A stretch of DNA of 64,000 nt from Anaerolineales bacterium (GCA_028278545.1 JANQED010000004.1:124001-188000); one strand, 5' to 3'. Counted from the stretch's first letter, positions 17,219-26,951 are shown. Program-made: numbers and translations. The notes: generated from the sequence alone by a model not told the origin.

Positions 17219-18274
17219 ATGGCTGAAAACAACGATTCTTCTGATCACACACATGACCACGACCATCCCCATGAGCATGATCACCGTCATGGGAGAGGCA
17301 TTATCGGGTGGATTAAGCATCAAATTAAGCCCCATTCTCATGGACATCAAGAAGCGGCCCTCGACGCCGCTCTGGCCACGGATCGCGGCATGTGGGCCTT
17401 GAAGATATCCTTCTCAGGCCTGATGCTGACCGCGGTCTTTCAAGTGTTCGTCGTTGCCATCAGCGGCAGCGTGGCCTTGTTAGCTGACACCATCCACAAC
17501 TTTTCTGATGCCCTCACCGCCATTCCCCTCGGCTTGGCCTTCTGGCTCTCCCGCCGGACGCACAATAAACGTTATACCTATGGATATGGCCGTGCTGAGG
17601 ACATCGCCGGGGTGATCATTGTCCTGATGATCGCCTACAGCGCTTTCGAGGCTATCCGTCATGCCGTTGAGCGGATCATTGATCCCCAACCGATTACCAA
17701 CCTGGGGTGGGTGGCCGCCGCTGCCGTGATCGGGTTCATTGGCAACGAGTGGGTTGCCATCTTTCGCATCCGGGTTGGCAGGGAAATCGGTTCTGCGGCC
17801 CTGGTCGCTGACGGCTATCACGCCCGCACGGACGGCTTTACCTCGCTGGCGGTCTTGGCTGGCGCTGTGGGTGTTTGGGCTGGCTTCCCCATGCTGGATG
17901 CTATCATTGGTATTTTGATTGGCATTGCCATCCTGGTGATCGTCTTTAATACGGCCCGGGAGATGTGGTATCGCATCATGGATGCCGTTGACCCCGCGGT
18001 CACTGAGCGAATTGAAGGAACTGCCCAGTCGGTTGAGGGGGTTCTGGACGTTCACGATACCGCGGTCCGTTGGGTAGGCCATCGACTGCGGGCTGAATTG
18101 CACATCGTTGTCGACTGTCTGATCACCACGCTCGCCAGCCACTACATTGCTGAGGGAGTGCGCCACGCCATCTTTCAGCAGTTCCCGGCTATGGTCGATG
18201 TCACCGTCCACGTTGACCCCTGTGAGTGTGACCCAGACGAGCAGTATCACCTAGCCGCTCAACACGCGACATAA
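17219..18274 (+). CDS. cation diffusion facilitator (CDF) metal efflux transporter
   Basis: A 351-residue membrane protein exchanging a divalent metal (probably zinc, possibly cobalt or cadmium) for protons. The N-terminus is very histidine- and aspartate-rich (residues 8-45) and should bind metal in the cytoplasm. Six membrane segments follow, with both intramembrane metal sites intact: DTIHNFSD in helix 2 and HARTD in helix 5, the HxxxD pairs typical of zinc-transporting CDFs. The C-terminal cytoplasmic domain ends in HVDPCECDPDEQYH. No metal regulator gene is adjacent. The specific metal is inference. Confidence 0.92.
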   Translation: MAENNDSSDHTHDHDHPHEHDHRHGRGIIGWIKHQIKPHSHGHQEAALDAALATDRGMWALKISFSGLMLTAVFQVFVVAISGSVALLADTIHNFSDALTAIPLGLAFWLSRRTHNKRYTYGYGRAEDIAGVIIVLMIAYSAFEAIRHAVERIIDPQPITNLGWVAAAAVIGFIGNEWVAIFRIRVGREIGSAALVADGYHARTDGFTSLAVLAGAVGVWAGFPMLDAIIGILIGIAILVIVFNTAREMWYRIMDAVDPAVTERIEGTAQSVEGVLDVHDTAVRWVGHRLRAELHIVVDCLITTLASHYIAEGVRHAIFQQFPAMVDVTVHVDPCECDPDEQYHLAAQHAT

Positions 18275-18607
18275 ATTGCCCCCTTGCCCTGGGGAAAATA
18301 GACAATCGCCCCCCAGAATTGGGGGGTTTGGGGGGCAAAAAGTCTGTGTCATCCCTTGAATCCGTGTACAACCCCCCATCAATTTCACCGACGAACGCCT
18401 CTGTCACCAAAGATAAGATGGTACGTATCTTGCTCCATAGTCAGCATGTAACAAAAATCCGTTGCATGGGCAAGACCTATGCGGAAAGTTGACAAAAACG
18501 GACCATCCTTCGCCAGAGACCAGCGCCGGCGTGTGAACGGCGTCTGGAAGTGGAAAATAGCCCTGGCGAACCCCAAAAGTGCGCTGATTTTGTCCAAAAA
18601 CCTTTTA
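18275..18607. other. intergenic region with G/C-tract palindrome
   Basis: No gene is seen. CCCCCC-AGAATT-GGGGGG at 18309-18326 followed by TTTGGGGGGC forms a hairpin behind the CDF gene and may terminate it; the same type of element is at 48806-48855. The remainder is unremarkable. Confidence 0.6.
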
Positions 18608-18616
18608 TGATATACT
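18608..18616 (+). promoter_or_regulatory. extended -10 promoter, probably leaderless transcript
   Basis: TGATATACT (extended -10) ends eight bases before the ATG at 18624, so the predicted start site coincides with the start codon. A TTGTCC 15 bases upstream is a weak -35. Confidence 0.5.
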
Positions 18617-18623
18617 CTAAAAC

Positions 18624-20189
18624 ATGCCTGTCCGGGTTCTGATCACCACCAACATCCGCAGTTTGGGTGAGTTGATGCAGCAAGCGCTGCAAGAAACGGG
18701 TCGCTATTGGGTTGAATTGGTCGACGGAGTTGAGCCGACCCTGGCGCGCGCCGGGGCAGAGCACTTCGCGCTGGCGATCCTCGATTTTGGGGCCGTCCCT
18801 GACCCCCTGGAGCTGATCACCGACCTCCTTGACGTCTCCCCGGATACTCGGATTGTGGCGATGCCTTCCAGCGCGGAAGAAGAAGATGCCTTCCCTGATC
18901 CAATGGTGGTGGATGCCTGGCTTTCGATGCCCTTCTATCTGCCGAACCTGATCGACACCCTGGCCGAAGTGGTGGATGACACGGATATAGAAGCTCTCGA
19001 GGCCCATCAGCCGGAGCGGCTTCCGTTTCCATCCGCCTTTCCAACCGAACCGATCTCTCAGCAGCCCGCCCCCGAGTGGCTGCAAGATGTCAACCGGGTC
19101 GCTCAACACCTCACCCGGCTGTCTCTTGAGTCCGCTGCCCAGGCGGCTTTGATCACGCGCGGCAGCCAGCTCTGGGCCTATGCGGGGCAGCTTCCCCAGC
19201 CCGCGGCTGAGGAATTAGCCCGCGCCGTGGGCCATTATTGGAACAACGGCAGCAGCGATCTGGCGCGCTTCATCCGCCTGGACGCCACTCACAGCGAATA
19301 TATGATGTATGCCACCAGTTTGGGGGATGATTACCTTTTGGCGCTGGCTTTCGAGACCGAAATGCCTTTTTCGGAGATGCGCACCCATGCCGCCGACCTG
19401 GCGAAAAAGCTCTTCACGCTTACTGTGGATGATGCGGCCGTGCTCGGGGTGGATTCTACTCCCCGGCAGGAGACTGCTTCCGGGGGTTTGACCCCTGTGG
19501 ATGAACCTGCCGTCGTTGAATTCACTGAAGAAGGTCTTTCGCCTATGTCAACGGACTGGCCTCCCGACCAGGACGCCGGGGAAGGGAAGGAAGCCGTTTT
19601 CGAGGAGCTGCTGGCCTCGCTGGATGCCTCCCAACCCGATGGGCTTGAAACGGACCAGGCCGGGGCATCCGTTCCGCCCCCCCTTTCATTGGACGACCAC
19701 GAAGAGGCGTTGGATTTGTCGTTGGCCGGGACCCGTCCTACGGTGGTCGATCAGACAGAGCCTCCCCTCGAACCGGGAGCCCTTGAAGCGGATAACTTGA
19801 CTTTACACAACCTCAGGTATGCTTGTGTGTTAGTCCCGCGCTTGCCTCAGCACCATCTTGTCGGCGATTTGGCCGACTTTCTCACCCAGTGGGTTTCCCA
19901 ACTTAGTCTGGCTTTCGGCTGGCGTTTAGAGCATTTGGCTATTCGCCCAGAATTCCTGCACTGGGTTGCGGTTGTGCCGCCGGATTCTTCGCCGGGGACG
20001 ATGGCCCACGATATTCGCCGGGAGACATCCCAAAATATTTTCTCTGAATTTCCACGTTTGAAGCGCGAAAACCCTTCGGGCGAGTTTTGGGCTTCAGGGT
20101 TTTTAATCGTAAATGGACGAGACCCTCTCTCACGCCAGATGGTACAGGAGTTCATTGGCTCTGTTCGCACTCGCCAAGGGGCTCAATAG
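18624..20189 (+). CDS. receiver-like / roadblock protein with a degenerate IS200-type transposase domain
   Basis: A 521-residue cytoplasmic protein with three parts. Residues 1-120 resemble a response-regulator receiver: the phosphoacceptor-position Asp54 is present (AILDFG), but the usual acidic pair near residue 9 and the late Lys (here MPF) are missing, so phosphorylation is doubtful. Residues about 150-270 look like a roadblock/LC7 domain (AALITRGSQLWAYAG). After an acidic linker, residues about 390-521 align along their length with the IS200/IS605 TnpA fold. There the HUH motif DHIH is replaced by EFLH (443-446) and the catalytic Tyr position is Phe510 (QEFI). It is therefore probably a dead, domesticated HUH domain, perhaps binding hairpin DNA or RNA. 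Followed by polA after 33 bases. Confidence 0.7.
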   Translation: MPVRVLITTNIRSLGELMQQALQETGRYWVELVDGVEPTLARAGAEHFALAILDFGAVPDPLELITDLLDVSPDTRIVAMPSSAEEEDAFPDPMVVDAWLSMPFYLPNLIDTLAEVVDDTDIEALEAHQPERLPFPSAFPTEPISQQPAPEWLQDVNRVAQHLTRLSLESAAQAALITRGSQLWAYAGQLPQPAAEELARAVGHYWNNGSSDLARFIRLDATHSEYMMYATSLGDDYLLALAFETEMPFSEMRTHAADLAKKLFTLTVDDAAVLGVDSTPRQETASGGLTPVDEPAVVEFTEEGLSPMSTDWPPDQDAGEGKEAVFEELLASLDASQPDGLETDQAGASVPPPLSLDDHEEALDLSLAGTRPTVVDQTEPPLEPGALEADNLTLHNLRYACVLVPRLPQHHLVGDLADFLTQWVSQLSLAFGWRLEHLAIRPEFLHWVAVVPPDSSPGTMAHDIRRETSQNIFSEFPRLKRENPSGEFWASGFLIVNGRDPLSRQMVQEFIGSVRTRQGAQ

Positions 20190-20222
20190 TCAATTCTCAA
20201 CAGTTCCCTATATAAACCGACG

Positions 20223-23015
20223 ATGCCGCCTATTCTCTATTTAATCGATGGTCACGCGCTGGCCTATCGTACATACTTTGCCCTGACTCGGGGCCAATCC
20301 ACCGGGCGATGGATCACCAGCGCCGGGGAGCCGACTGCCGGGGTGTACGGCTTTACCAGCGTGCTGCTGCGTATCTTAGAACAGGAAGACCCGGATTATA
20401 TGGCCGTGGTCTTCGATACCGGCAAGACGTTCCGCGATGAGATCTACCCCGAATATAAGGCCACCCGAGAGAAAATGCCCGATGATCTGCGCCCTCAGAT
20501 CGAACGCATCCGAAAACTGATCGACGCCTTCAACATCCCCCGTTTAGAAGCGGTTGGCTACGAAGCCGATGACGTTTTGGGCAGCGTTGCCAGGAAAGCG
20601 GTTGCCGAGGGGCTGGGGGTGAAGATCTTCACTGGCGACCGGGATTTGCTTCAATTGGTGGACGAGCGCGTGATCGTCAACTTGCCGGGGCGTTCTCTCT
20701 CAGAAGCGAAGGATTACCTCGCTGCCGATGTCGTAGAAAGCCTGGGGGTTCGCCCCGATCAGGTGGTTGACTTCAAAGCCCTGATGGGCGATTCGTCGGA
20801 TAATATCCCCGGTGTCGCCGGGGTGGGGAAAAAGACCGCCGCCAAATTGCTTGCTGACTATGACACCCTGGATGGCGTCTACGGGCATCTTGATGAACTC
20901 AGCCCTGGCCTGCAGAAGAAGCTGGAAGCGGGGCGTGAGAGCGCCTATCTCAGCCAGAAGTTGGCCGCCATCGTCACCGATTTGGAGATCGACCTGGATT
21001 TAGACAAAGCCCGCCCGGATAATTTCGTCCCCCAGGCAGTGCATGAAGTCTTTCGCGAGTTGGAGTTCCGCTCCCTGCTCAAGCGCCTGGAGGGGCTGGA
21101 AGAACAATATGGCAAAGTGACGCCCCAACCTGGGCAGCAGTTGGGCCTTTTTGATGGGGAGCCTCAAGCCGCAGAAGAGCGCCCCCCGCAGGCCGCCCAT
21201 ATTCGGGTGCATATTGTCGATACGCCCCAGGCGCTGAAAGCGTTGGCCGAGGCTTTGGCGGGCGCATCGGTGATCGCCTTCGACACCGAGACCACCTCCA
21301 CAGATCAGATGCAGGCCGATCTGGTGGGCATCTCCCTGGCCGTAGATGAAGAAAGTGGGTACTACATACCCGTGGGGCACAAGCAGGGCCAGCAGCTCCC
21401 TCTGGAAGAAGTGATCGATGCCCTGCGCGGCCCGTTGACAGACCCGGGCATCCCCAAGGCCGGCCACAACCTCAAGTATGATTTCGTGATCTTGGCCCGC
21501 TATGGCTTACAGGCTGCCCCTTTGAGTTTCGACACGATGATCGCCGAGTGGCTGATCAACCCCGCTTCGCGCAACCTGGGGTTGAAGAACCTCTCTTGGG
21601 TGCGCCTTGGTCACGAGATGCAGGAGATCGAGCAGTTGATCGGCAAGGGCAAGAAGCAAATCAGCATGGCTGAGGTCTCTATAGCGGACGTGGCTTCCTA
21701 CGCAGCGGATGACGCCGCTGTGGTGCTGCGTTTGATGCCCCAGTTGGAAGCTGAACTCGAGGCAGCCCAGGCTATGTCACTGTTCAAAGAGATCGAGATG
21801 CCGCTGATCAACGTGCTGGCCGAGATGGAGATGGCGGGGATTGGGTTGGATATCGAATTCTTATCACGCATGTCCGTCGAGCTTGATACGCGTCTCAAAG
21901 AGATCGAGGAGCAGGTATTTCAGGCGGTAGGCGAGCCGTTCAACCTGAATTCCCCCAAACAGCTCTCAGAGGCCTTGTTCGACAAGCTGGGCATCGAGCC
22001 TCTTGGTGGCGCACGCCGCACATCCAGCGGATTTTATTCCACGGCGGCCGGGGTGTTGGAAGCCTTGAAGAAAAAGCATCCCGTTGTAGCTAAGGTATTG
22101 GAATATCGCGAGCTGTCCAAGTTGAAATCCACCTATGTGGATGCGTTGCCTCAGCAGGTCAACCCACAAACCGGGCGTGTGCACACCTCTTATAATCAGG
22201 CAGGCGCTCGCACGGGGCGTATCGCCTCCTCGGACCCCAATTTGCAGAATATCCCCATCCGTACCGAACTGGGGCGGCGGGTGCGCGAGGCCTTTGTGGC
22301 CTCTCCCGGCCATCAGTTGCTTGCCGTCGATTATTCCCAGGTCGAACTGCGCATCGCTGCCCACATGGCCCAGGATGAGACCATGCTGGCTGCCTTCCGC
22401 AGCGGCCAGGATATTCACGCCACAACCGCCTCGGCCGTCCATGATATCCCCATCGAAGCTGTTGATGGCACTCAACGCCGTCAAGCCAAGGCCATCAACT
22501 TCGGCTTGATTTACGGCATGAGTCCTTTTGGCCTGACCCGTACAACCGACCTGACTTTGGCAGAGGCCGAGGATTTTGTAAACGCCTACTTCAGGAATTT
22601 CCCTGGCGTCAAACGCTATTTAGATGGCATTCGGGAGACGGCCGCCCAGCAGGGCTATGTCGCCACCTTGCTGGGGCGGCGGCGCTATTTCCCGGGTCTC
22701 AAGAGTGCTCAAAATGTCCAGGTTCGCAACCGCGAAGAGCGCGAAGCCATCAACGCCCCTATCCAGGGTACCGCCGCGGACATTATGAAGATTGCCATGC
22801 TGCGGATGTCCGAGGCCCTCAAGAAGGCTGGGCTTTCTACCAGGATGCTGCTTCAAGTTCATGATGAGCTGGTGCTGGAATGTCCTGTGGACGAAATTGA
22901 TGCGGCGGCTGGGATTGTCCGTGATGCCATGGAAGGCGCCTATGCCCTGGACATCCCCCTCCAAACCGAGGCCCGCTGCGGAGCAAACTGGGGAGTCCTG
23001 GAGCCGCTGGAGTAA
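20223..23015 (+). CDS. polA: DNA polymerase I
   Basis: A 930-residue repair and Okazaki-fragment polymerase with all three domains. The 5'-nuclease (residues 1-290) has the acidic metal ligands in VVFDTGKTFR, GYEADD, FTGDRD and MGDSSDNIPG. The 3'-5' exonuclease is intact: FDTETT near residue 355, HNLKYD and YAADDA, so proofreading is expected, unlike in several thermophile enzymes. The polymerase domain carries DYSQVELRIAAH (motif A), the finger-helix RRQAKAINFGLIYG and QVHDELVLE (motif C). The gene overlaps no neighbour; a TPR gene begins 16 bases downstream. Confidence 0.98.
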   Translation: MPPILYLIDGHALAYRTYFALTRGQSTGRWITSAGEPTAGVYGFTSVLLRILEQEDPDYMAVVFDTGKTFRDEIYPEYKATREKMPDDLRPQIERIRKLIDAFNIPRLEAVGYEADDVLGSVARKAVAEGLGVKIFTGDRDLLQLVDERVIVNLPGRSLSEAKDYLAADVVESLGVRPDQVVDFKALMGDSSDNIPGVAGVGKKTAAKLLADYDTLDGVYGHLDELSPGLQKKLEAGRESAYLSQKLAAIVTDLEIDLDLDKARPDNFVPQAVHEVFRELEFRSLLKRLEGLEEQYGKVTPQPGQQLGLFDGEPQAAEERPPQAAHIRVHIVDTPQALKALAEALAGASVIAFDTETTSTDQMQADLVGISLAVDEESGYYIPVGHKQGQQLPLEEVIDALRGPLTDPGIPKAGHNLKYDFVILARYGLQAAPLSFDTMIAEWLINPASRNLGLKNLSWVRLGHEMQEIEQLIGKGKKQISMAEVSIADVASYAADDAAVVLRLMPQLEAELEAAQAMSLFKEIEMPLINVLAEMEMAGIGLDIEFLSRMSVELDTRLKEIEEQVFQAVGEPFNLNSPKQLSEALFDKLGIEPLGGARRTSSGFYSTAAGVLEALKKKHPVVAKVLEYRELSKLKSTYVDALPQQVNPQTGRVHTSYNQAGARTGRIASSDPNLQNIPIRTELGRRVREAFVASPGHQLLAVDYSQVELRIAAHMAQDETMLAAFRSGQDIHATTASAVHDIPIEAVDGTQRRQAKAINFGLIYGMSPFGLTRTTDLTLAEAEDFVNAYFRNFPGVKRYLDGIRETAAQQGYVATLLGRRRYFPGLKSAQNVQVRNREEREAINAPIQGTAADIMKIAMLRMSEALKKAGLSTRMLLQVHDELVLECPVDEIDAAAGIVRDAMEGAYALDIPLQTEARCGANWGVLEPLE

Positions 23016-23031
23016 TTGCGCGAGATAGGCT

Positions 23032-25344
23032 ATGAGTCAAGAGCAGCGTTATCAGCAGGCTATGAACCGGGGGCATACCGCTGCCTGGGATCAGGAATGG
23101 GACCGGGCGGCCTCCTTTTATAGCCAGGCTTTGCAGGAGAGTCCCAAAGACCCCAAGGCGTTATCGAATTTGGCCCTGGCTTTCTTGAATTTGCAGGAAT
23201 TCGAGAAAGCGCTCCAGCATTATCTGCTCGCGGCGGAGGTTGCGCCCAAAGACCCGCTGCCCTTGGAGAAAGCCGCCACATTGTACAAGCAGATGGGGCG
23301 GGCTAAGGAAGCCTCGAAATTGTCCGACCGCGCGGCGCAGTTCTATTTGAGTGAGAAGAACCCCGATAAAGCCATCGAGAACTGGTCCCGCGCCATCGCC
23401 TCGGATTTCGAGAACCTGCAGGCACATACGCGCTTGGCGCTCGTGTATGAGCGTATGGGCCGCAAACCCCAGGCGGTACGCGAGTATCTGCATATGGCAA
23501 GCCTGCTTCAACATGCCGGTCAACAGGAAAAGGCGTTTGAATCGATAGACCGGGCATTGGGGGTGGATCCAGATAATGAGAAAGCGCAGCAAGCTCAGGC
23601 CATGCTTCGAAGCGGGAAATTGCTCCCGAAGCCTTCCCGCCCCGGTGGGCAAACCGGCCCCCTCGGGGGAATCGAGTTGCCTAAACAACCCCAATTGAGT
23701 GTGCCAGAGCAGCCGGAGCAGAGCCAGCTAGACCCCATCGAAGAGGCGCAACAGGAAGCCCTCGCTTCACTGGCGCGCTTGTTCTTTGAGCAGTCAGATG
23801 AAGACGACGCGCAGACTTCCTCGCCAGGCGATCAGCCTGTCGTGGATGGGGACGCCCCCATATTCGCCAAGAAAGCCGATCGCGCCAAGATCATGCACCA
23901 TCTTGGACTTGTCGTTGAGCTGCAAACCCAGGGGGATAAGGAGCAGGCAGCCGAAGAATTGAAAGGGGCAGTCCATGCCGGATTGAATATGCCGGCGGCG
24001 TACTTTTCCCTGGGCTTTATCCAGGCGCAGACCGATCGCCAGGAGAGCGCAGTCCGCAACTTGCAGCGTTCCCTGCCTCACGCTGACTTCGCCTTGGGAT
24101 CGCGCTTGCTCTTAGGGGATATCTGGTATCAGCGCAGCAAGTATACGGAGGCGGCTGAGCGTTATCTGGAAGCCCTGCGCTCGGCGGATGCGCAGGTTGT
24201 CTCTCCACAACATGCTGACGAATTACGTGAATTGTATGAGCCGCTGATCGATGCACTCTCTCGAGAAAAAGATCAAGAGCGGCAGAAGCAGTTGTGCGAG
24301 AACGTCGCCGAGCTGTTGGTGCGGCCCAATTGGCGCACACACATCAAAGACGCCCGTCGGCAGTTAGGCGATCAAGATAACGGCTCCTCGCCTACCCCCC
24401 TGGCTGAAGTTCTGATCGAGGCCAGCAGCAGCGGCGTTGTGGTCGCGATGGGCACGGTGCGCAGCCTTGCCAGGGCAGGGCATCAAGGTGCTGCTCTCGA
24501 GGAGATCTTGTTTGCCCTCCAACGGGCGCCGATGTATTTGCCGCTGCACATCATTTTAGGTGATCTGCTCGTTTCCAAAGACCGCCTGGCTGAAGCTTCG
24601 GAGAAGTTCAGGGTCATCGCCCGCTCGTACAGTTCGCGAGGCGAATCGCGGCGCGCCATTGACATGTTGCGGCGGGTTGTGGATATGGTGCCAATGGATT
24701 TGGCCTCCCGGCAGCAGTTGATCGATTACATGGTCTCTTTTGGGGAGATTGATGAGGCGATTGAAGAGTATCTCAAATTAGCTGAAGTCCATTACAGCAT
24801 GGCCGAGATGGAAAAAGTGCGCGATGTGTATGCCCAGGCGTTGGGGTTGGCGCCCCAATCTACGAATCCCACCAAAGAGCAGGTGCGGGTATTGCACCAC
24901 ATCGCAGACATCGAAACGCAAAGTTTGAATTGGCGCAAGGCTTCGGAACTGTATAAGCAGATCTGCGAGTTAAGGCCGGATGATGGCGTGGCTTATCGCA
25001 ATGCAGTCACTTTGTTGTTCAACCTTGGCAAACCAGAACAGGCCTTGAAATCGATGGATCAGTTCATCACGCATATGCTTGAGAAGGGGGAGAATGATGC
25101 TGTGATCCAATTCTTGGAGCAGTTAGCCTCGGATCAACCGGAACAGGCCATGATCCATTACCGTTTGGCTAGGCTGTATGAACGAACGGGCAATATTACC
25201 GGCGCGGTCAAGTCCTATGACATCGCTGGGGAGCTTCTGCTCGAAGCCGGTGACAAATCCGCCGGGGCGGAGATGATCCAGCGCATCATCCAGATGAATC
25301 CCCCTGGGGTGGAGAAGTATAAAGCGTTGTTAGAGGCCCTTTAG
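23032..25344 (+). CDS. large TPR-repeat protein
   Basis: A 770-residue soluble protein made largely of tetratricopeptide repeats, with clear units such as DPKALSNLALAFLNLQEFEKA near residue 40 and further sets through the C-terminal half. A low-complexity Pro/Gln/Glu linker near residues 195-265 divides the protein into two repeat arrays. No enzymatic domain or membrane segment is visible, so it is presumably a scaffold. It lies directly downstream of polA and the receiver/HUH protein, likely in one transcript, but a role in DNA metabolism is only suggested by that position. Confidence 0.85.
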   Translation: MSQEQRYQQAMNRGHTAAWDQEWDRAASFYSQALQESPKDPKALSNLALAFLNLQEFEKALQHYLLAAEVAPKDPLPLEKAATLYKQMGRAKEASKLSDRAAQFYLSEKNPDKAIENWSRAIASDFENLQAHTRLALVYERMGRKPQAVREYLHMASLLQHAGQQEKAFESIDRALGVDPDNEKAQQAQAMLRSGKLLPKPSRPGGQTGPLGGIELPKQPQLSVPEQPEQSQLDPIEEAQQEALASLARLFFEQSDEDDAQTSSPGDQPVVDGDAPIFAKKADRAKIMHHLGLVVELQTQGDKEQAAEELKGAVHAGLNMPAAYFSLGFIQAQTDRQESAVRNLQRSLPHADFALGSRLLLGDIWYQRSKYTEAAERYLEALRSADAQVVSPQHADELRELYEPLIDALSREKDQERQKQLCENVAELLVRPNWRTHIKDARRQLGDQDNGSSPTPLAEVLIEASSSGVVVAMGTVRSLARAGHQGAALEEILFALQRAPMYLPLHIILGDLLVSKDRLAEASEKFRVIARSYSSRGESRRAIDMLRRVVDMVPMDLASRQQLIDYMVSFGEIDEAIEEYLKLAEVHYSMAEMEKVRDVYAQALGLAPQSTNPTKEQVRVLHHIADIETQSLNWRKASELYKQICELRPDDGVAYRNAVTLLFNLGKPEQALKSMDQFITHMLEKGENDAVIQFLEQLASDQPEQAMIHYRLARLYERTGNITGAVKSYDIAGELLLEAGDKSAGAEMIQRIIQMNPPGVEKYKALLEAL

Positions 25345-25400
25345 CCTGTATTGTTGCCAAGTATCTTCAAGTACACTGCAAGGCCCACCGCAATAACGGC

Positions 25401-25433
25401 AGAAGTTCAACTTCTTCAAGAAGTTGAACTTCC
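25401..25433. repeat. second copy of the GAAGTT palindrome
   Basis: AGAAGTTCAACTTCT (25401-25415), TCA, AGAAGTTGAACTTCC (25419-25433): 14 of 15 arm positions pair. It lies in the convergent region between the TPR gene and the lipoprotein gene; see 17006-17038 for the first copy. Confidence 0.85.
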
Positions 25434-25577
25434 AGATTAATACATAATACTTCCCCGGAGGGGGCTGCTGGGAGAAATAACCCCCGAGAGCGGACGCGCA
25501 AAACCCCGCTCAAAACGAGCCTTGCCGATGAGCGCTGTGATGGTTGTCAAGCTAACGTATGCCTTGCGGTTAAATCT

Positions 25578-26945
25578 CTAAGGATTCCCCCAAATAAGAA
25601 AACTTTCACTCACACAGGTTTGCGCTTCGTCCTCAGGGTAGATGCACACATCGTACGCGATAACCGTGCCGTGGGGCGCGTCAATGGGGTTCAGCACCAG
25701 GGAAGTTCTGCCGTCCTCCTGGGATGGGGGCATCACATATCGGATATTGATCCTCTCAGGGAGTTTCAGGATCAGGGCGGCCTCGATATTGTTGATCGGT
25801 TGATCGTCTTTCTGGATGCTGACGCCAATCGACTGCGGGGAATTCGGGGGGATGAGCGGGTTCTCTTCCCAAACTTTGAGCGAATAGGTCTGCTCGGAGG
25901 ACGGGGTATCCAGGATAATGAAATCTGCTTCCCGATAATACCTGTCCCGATATAAATACCCCAGCGGTGAAGGCTTGATTTGTTCGCTGTCTGATTTGTT
26001 GGGGAAAAAGTCCAGGCAAAGGTTTTCGAAACACTGCCGGAACACTTCAACGCTTTGGCGTGCATAGGGCGTAATCGCTGACCCGACGTAGTTCAATCCC
26101 TTATGCTTCTCCAGGTAGGCGGTGAAGTGGTCGGGAATAGCGTGGTCTATGCCTCGTTCGGAGGGGATGCCTAAGATCGAAGGTATGGGGCGGAAGCGGA
26201 TTTCAGCAAGGTTATCGTTGGAAGTGTACAGCACAACATTTTGAAAGATCTGCTCGATTTTGCCGTCCGATGCGATATGAGGGTTGGCTAAGGGCCTGCC
26301 GATGAATTCCGGGTCAAGCGTGTTTATTTGATCGACGAAGGGTTGTACCGCTGTTCTGAATAGGACGACCTCACTGTTTATTGGTGTGGAGAAATCGCAT
26401 AGATTCGCGCACATCCAGGCCCCATAATGGAGCAAACGTATTTCCGGATTGGAGTCTAATTGGTAGAAGCCCAGGTTTTCGAAGTGTTGTTCCAGCCTGC
26501 CTCGCTCGCTGTTGTACTGGACTTTCGTTATTGGAGAGCCGACAATGCCGCCGCCCCCCAGGGATTGATAGAATTCCAAGAACCCGGGGTAAATTTCGAT
26601 TCCTTTCGCGGGGTTCTCGACGGGCAAGGTATATTCAGTGATCCCCATCTCCGATCCGATGGGCGCTAACTTGATCTGTTGCCCTAGAGGGAGCGTCGGG
26701 TTGTAGACGAAAAGCGCTGAAGCAGTGTATTGATAATCCAACCCTTGGAGGTTGAATTTTGGTGAGATCGCAGGGCCTAATACTTCTTCCCCCCCCAGGG
26801 CTAGATACCGCCCATTAAACAGGCTGTCCATTTCATAGTAATCGAACCCCACTGAAATGGACGTTGGTTCAGCCGGTCTGCACGTCGTGACCGAAAAAGA
26901 GATTATTAAAAGGATAATTACCCACCAGGGGGTATACTTTTTCAC
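25578..26945 (-). CDS. putative secreted lipoprotein with LGFP-like repeats
   Basis: A 455-residue exported protein with a lipobox-type signal (hydrophobic VIILLIISFSVTTC, cysteine at about 22). The mature part contains at least three copies of a repeat of about 90 residues: a GGxxxxGxPI or similar turn, then about 20 residues, then QxFEN followed by hydrophobic residues (visible at RYLALGGEEVLGPAIS, QSLGGGGIVGSPITK and GLNYVGSAITPYA, with FENLGFY, FQNVVLY and FENLCLDF). A C-terminal domain of about 110 residues looks immunoglobulin-like. No enzymatic motif. GTG start with TATAAT seven bases upstream suggests a leaderless mRNA. Confidence 0.7.
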   Translation of the reverse strand: MKKYTPWWVIILLIISFSVTTCRPAEPTSISVGFDYYEMDSLFNGRYLALGGEEVLGPAISPKFNLQGLDYQYTASALFVYNPTLPLGQQIKLAPIGSEMGITEYTLPVENPAKGIEIYPGFLEFYQSLGGGGIVGSPITKVQYNSERGRLEQHFENLGFYQLDSNPEIRLLHYGAWMCANLCDFSTPINSEVVLFRTAVQPFVDQINTLDPEFIGRPLANPHIASDGKIEQIFQNVVLYTSNDNLAEIRFRPIPSILGIPSERGIDHAIPDHFTAYLEKHKGLNYVGSAITPYARQSVEVFRQCFENLCLDFFPNKSDSEQIKPSPLGYLYRDRYYREADFIILDTPSSEQTYSLKVWEENPLIPPNSPQSIGVSIQKDDQPINNIEAALILKLPERINIRYVMPPSQEDGRTSLVLNPIDAPHGTVIAYDVCIYPEDEAQTCVSESFLIWGNP

Positions 26946-26951
26946 AATTAG

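Noticed and set aside
18624..20189. Active IS200/IS605 insertion
   Set aside because: No palindromic left/right ends or TnpB, the HUH and catalytic Tyr positions are replaced, and the domain is only the C-terminal part of a larger protein.
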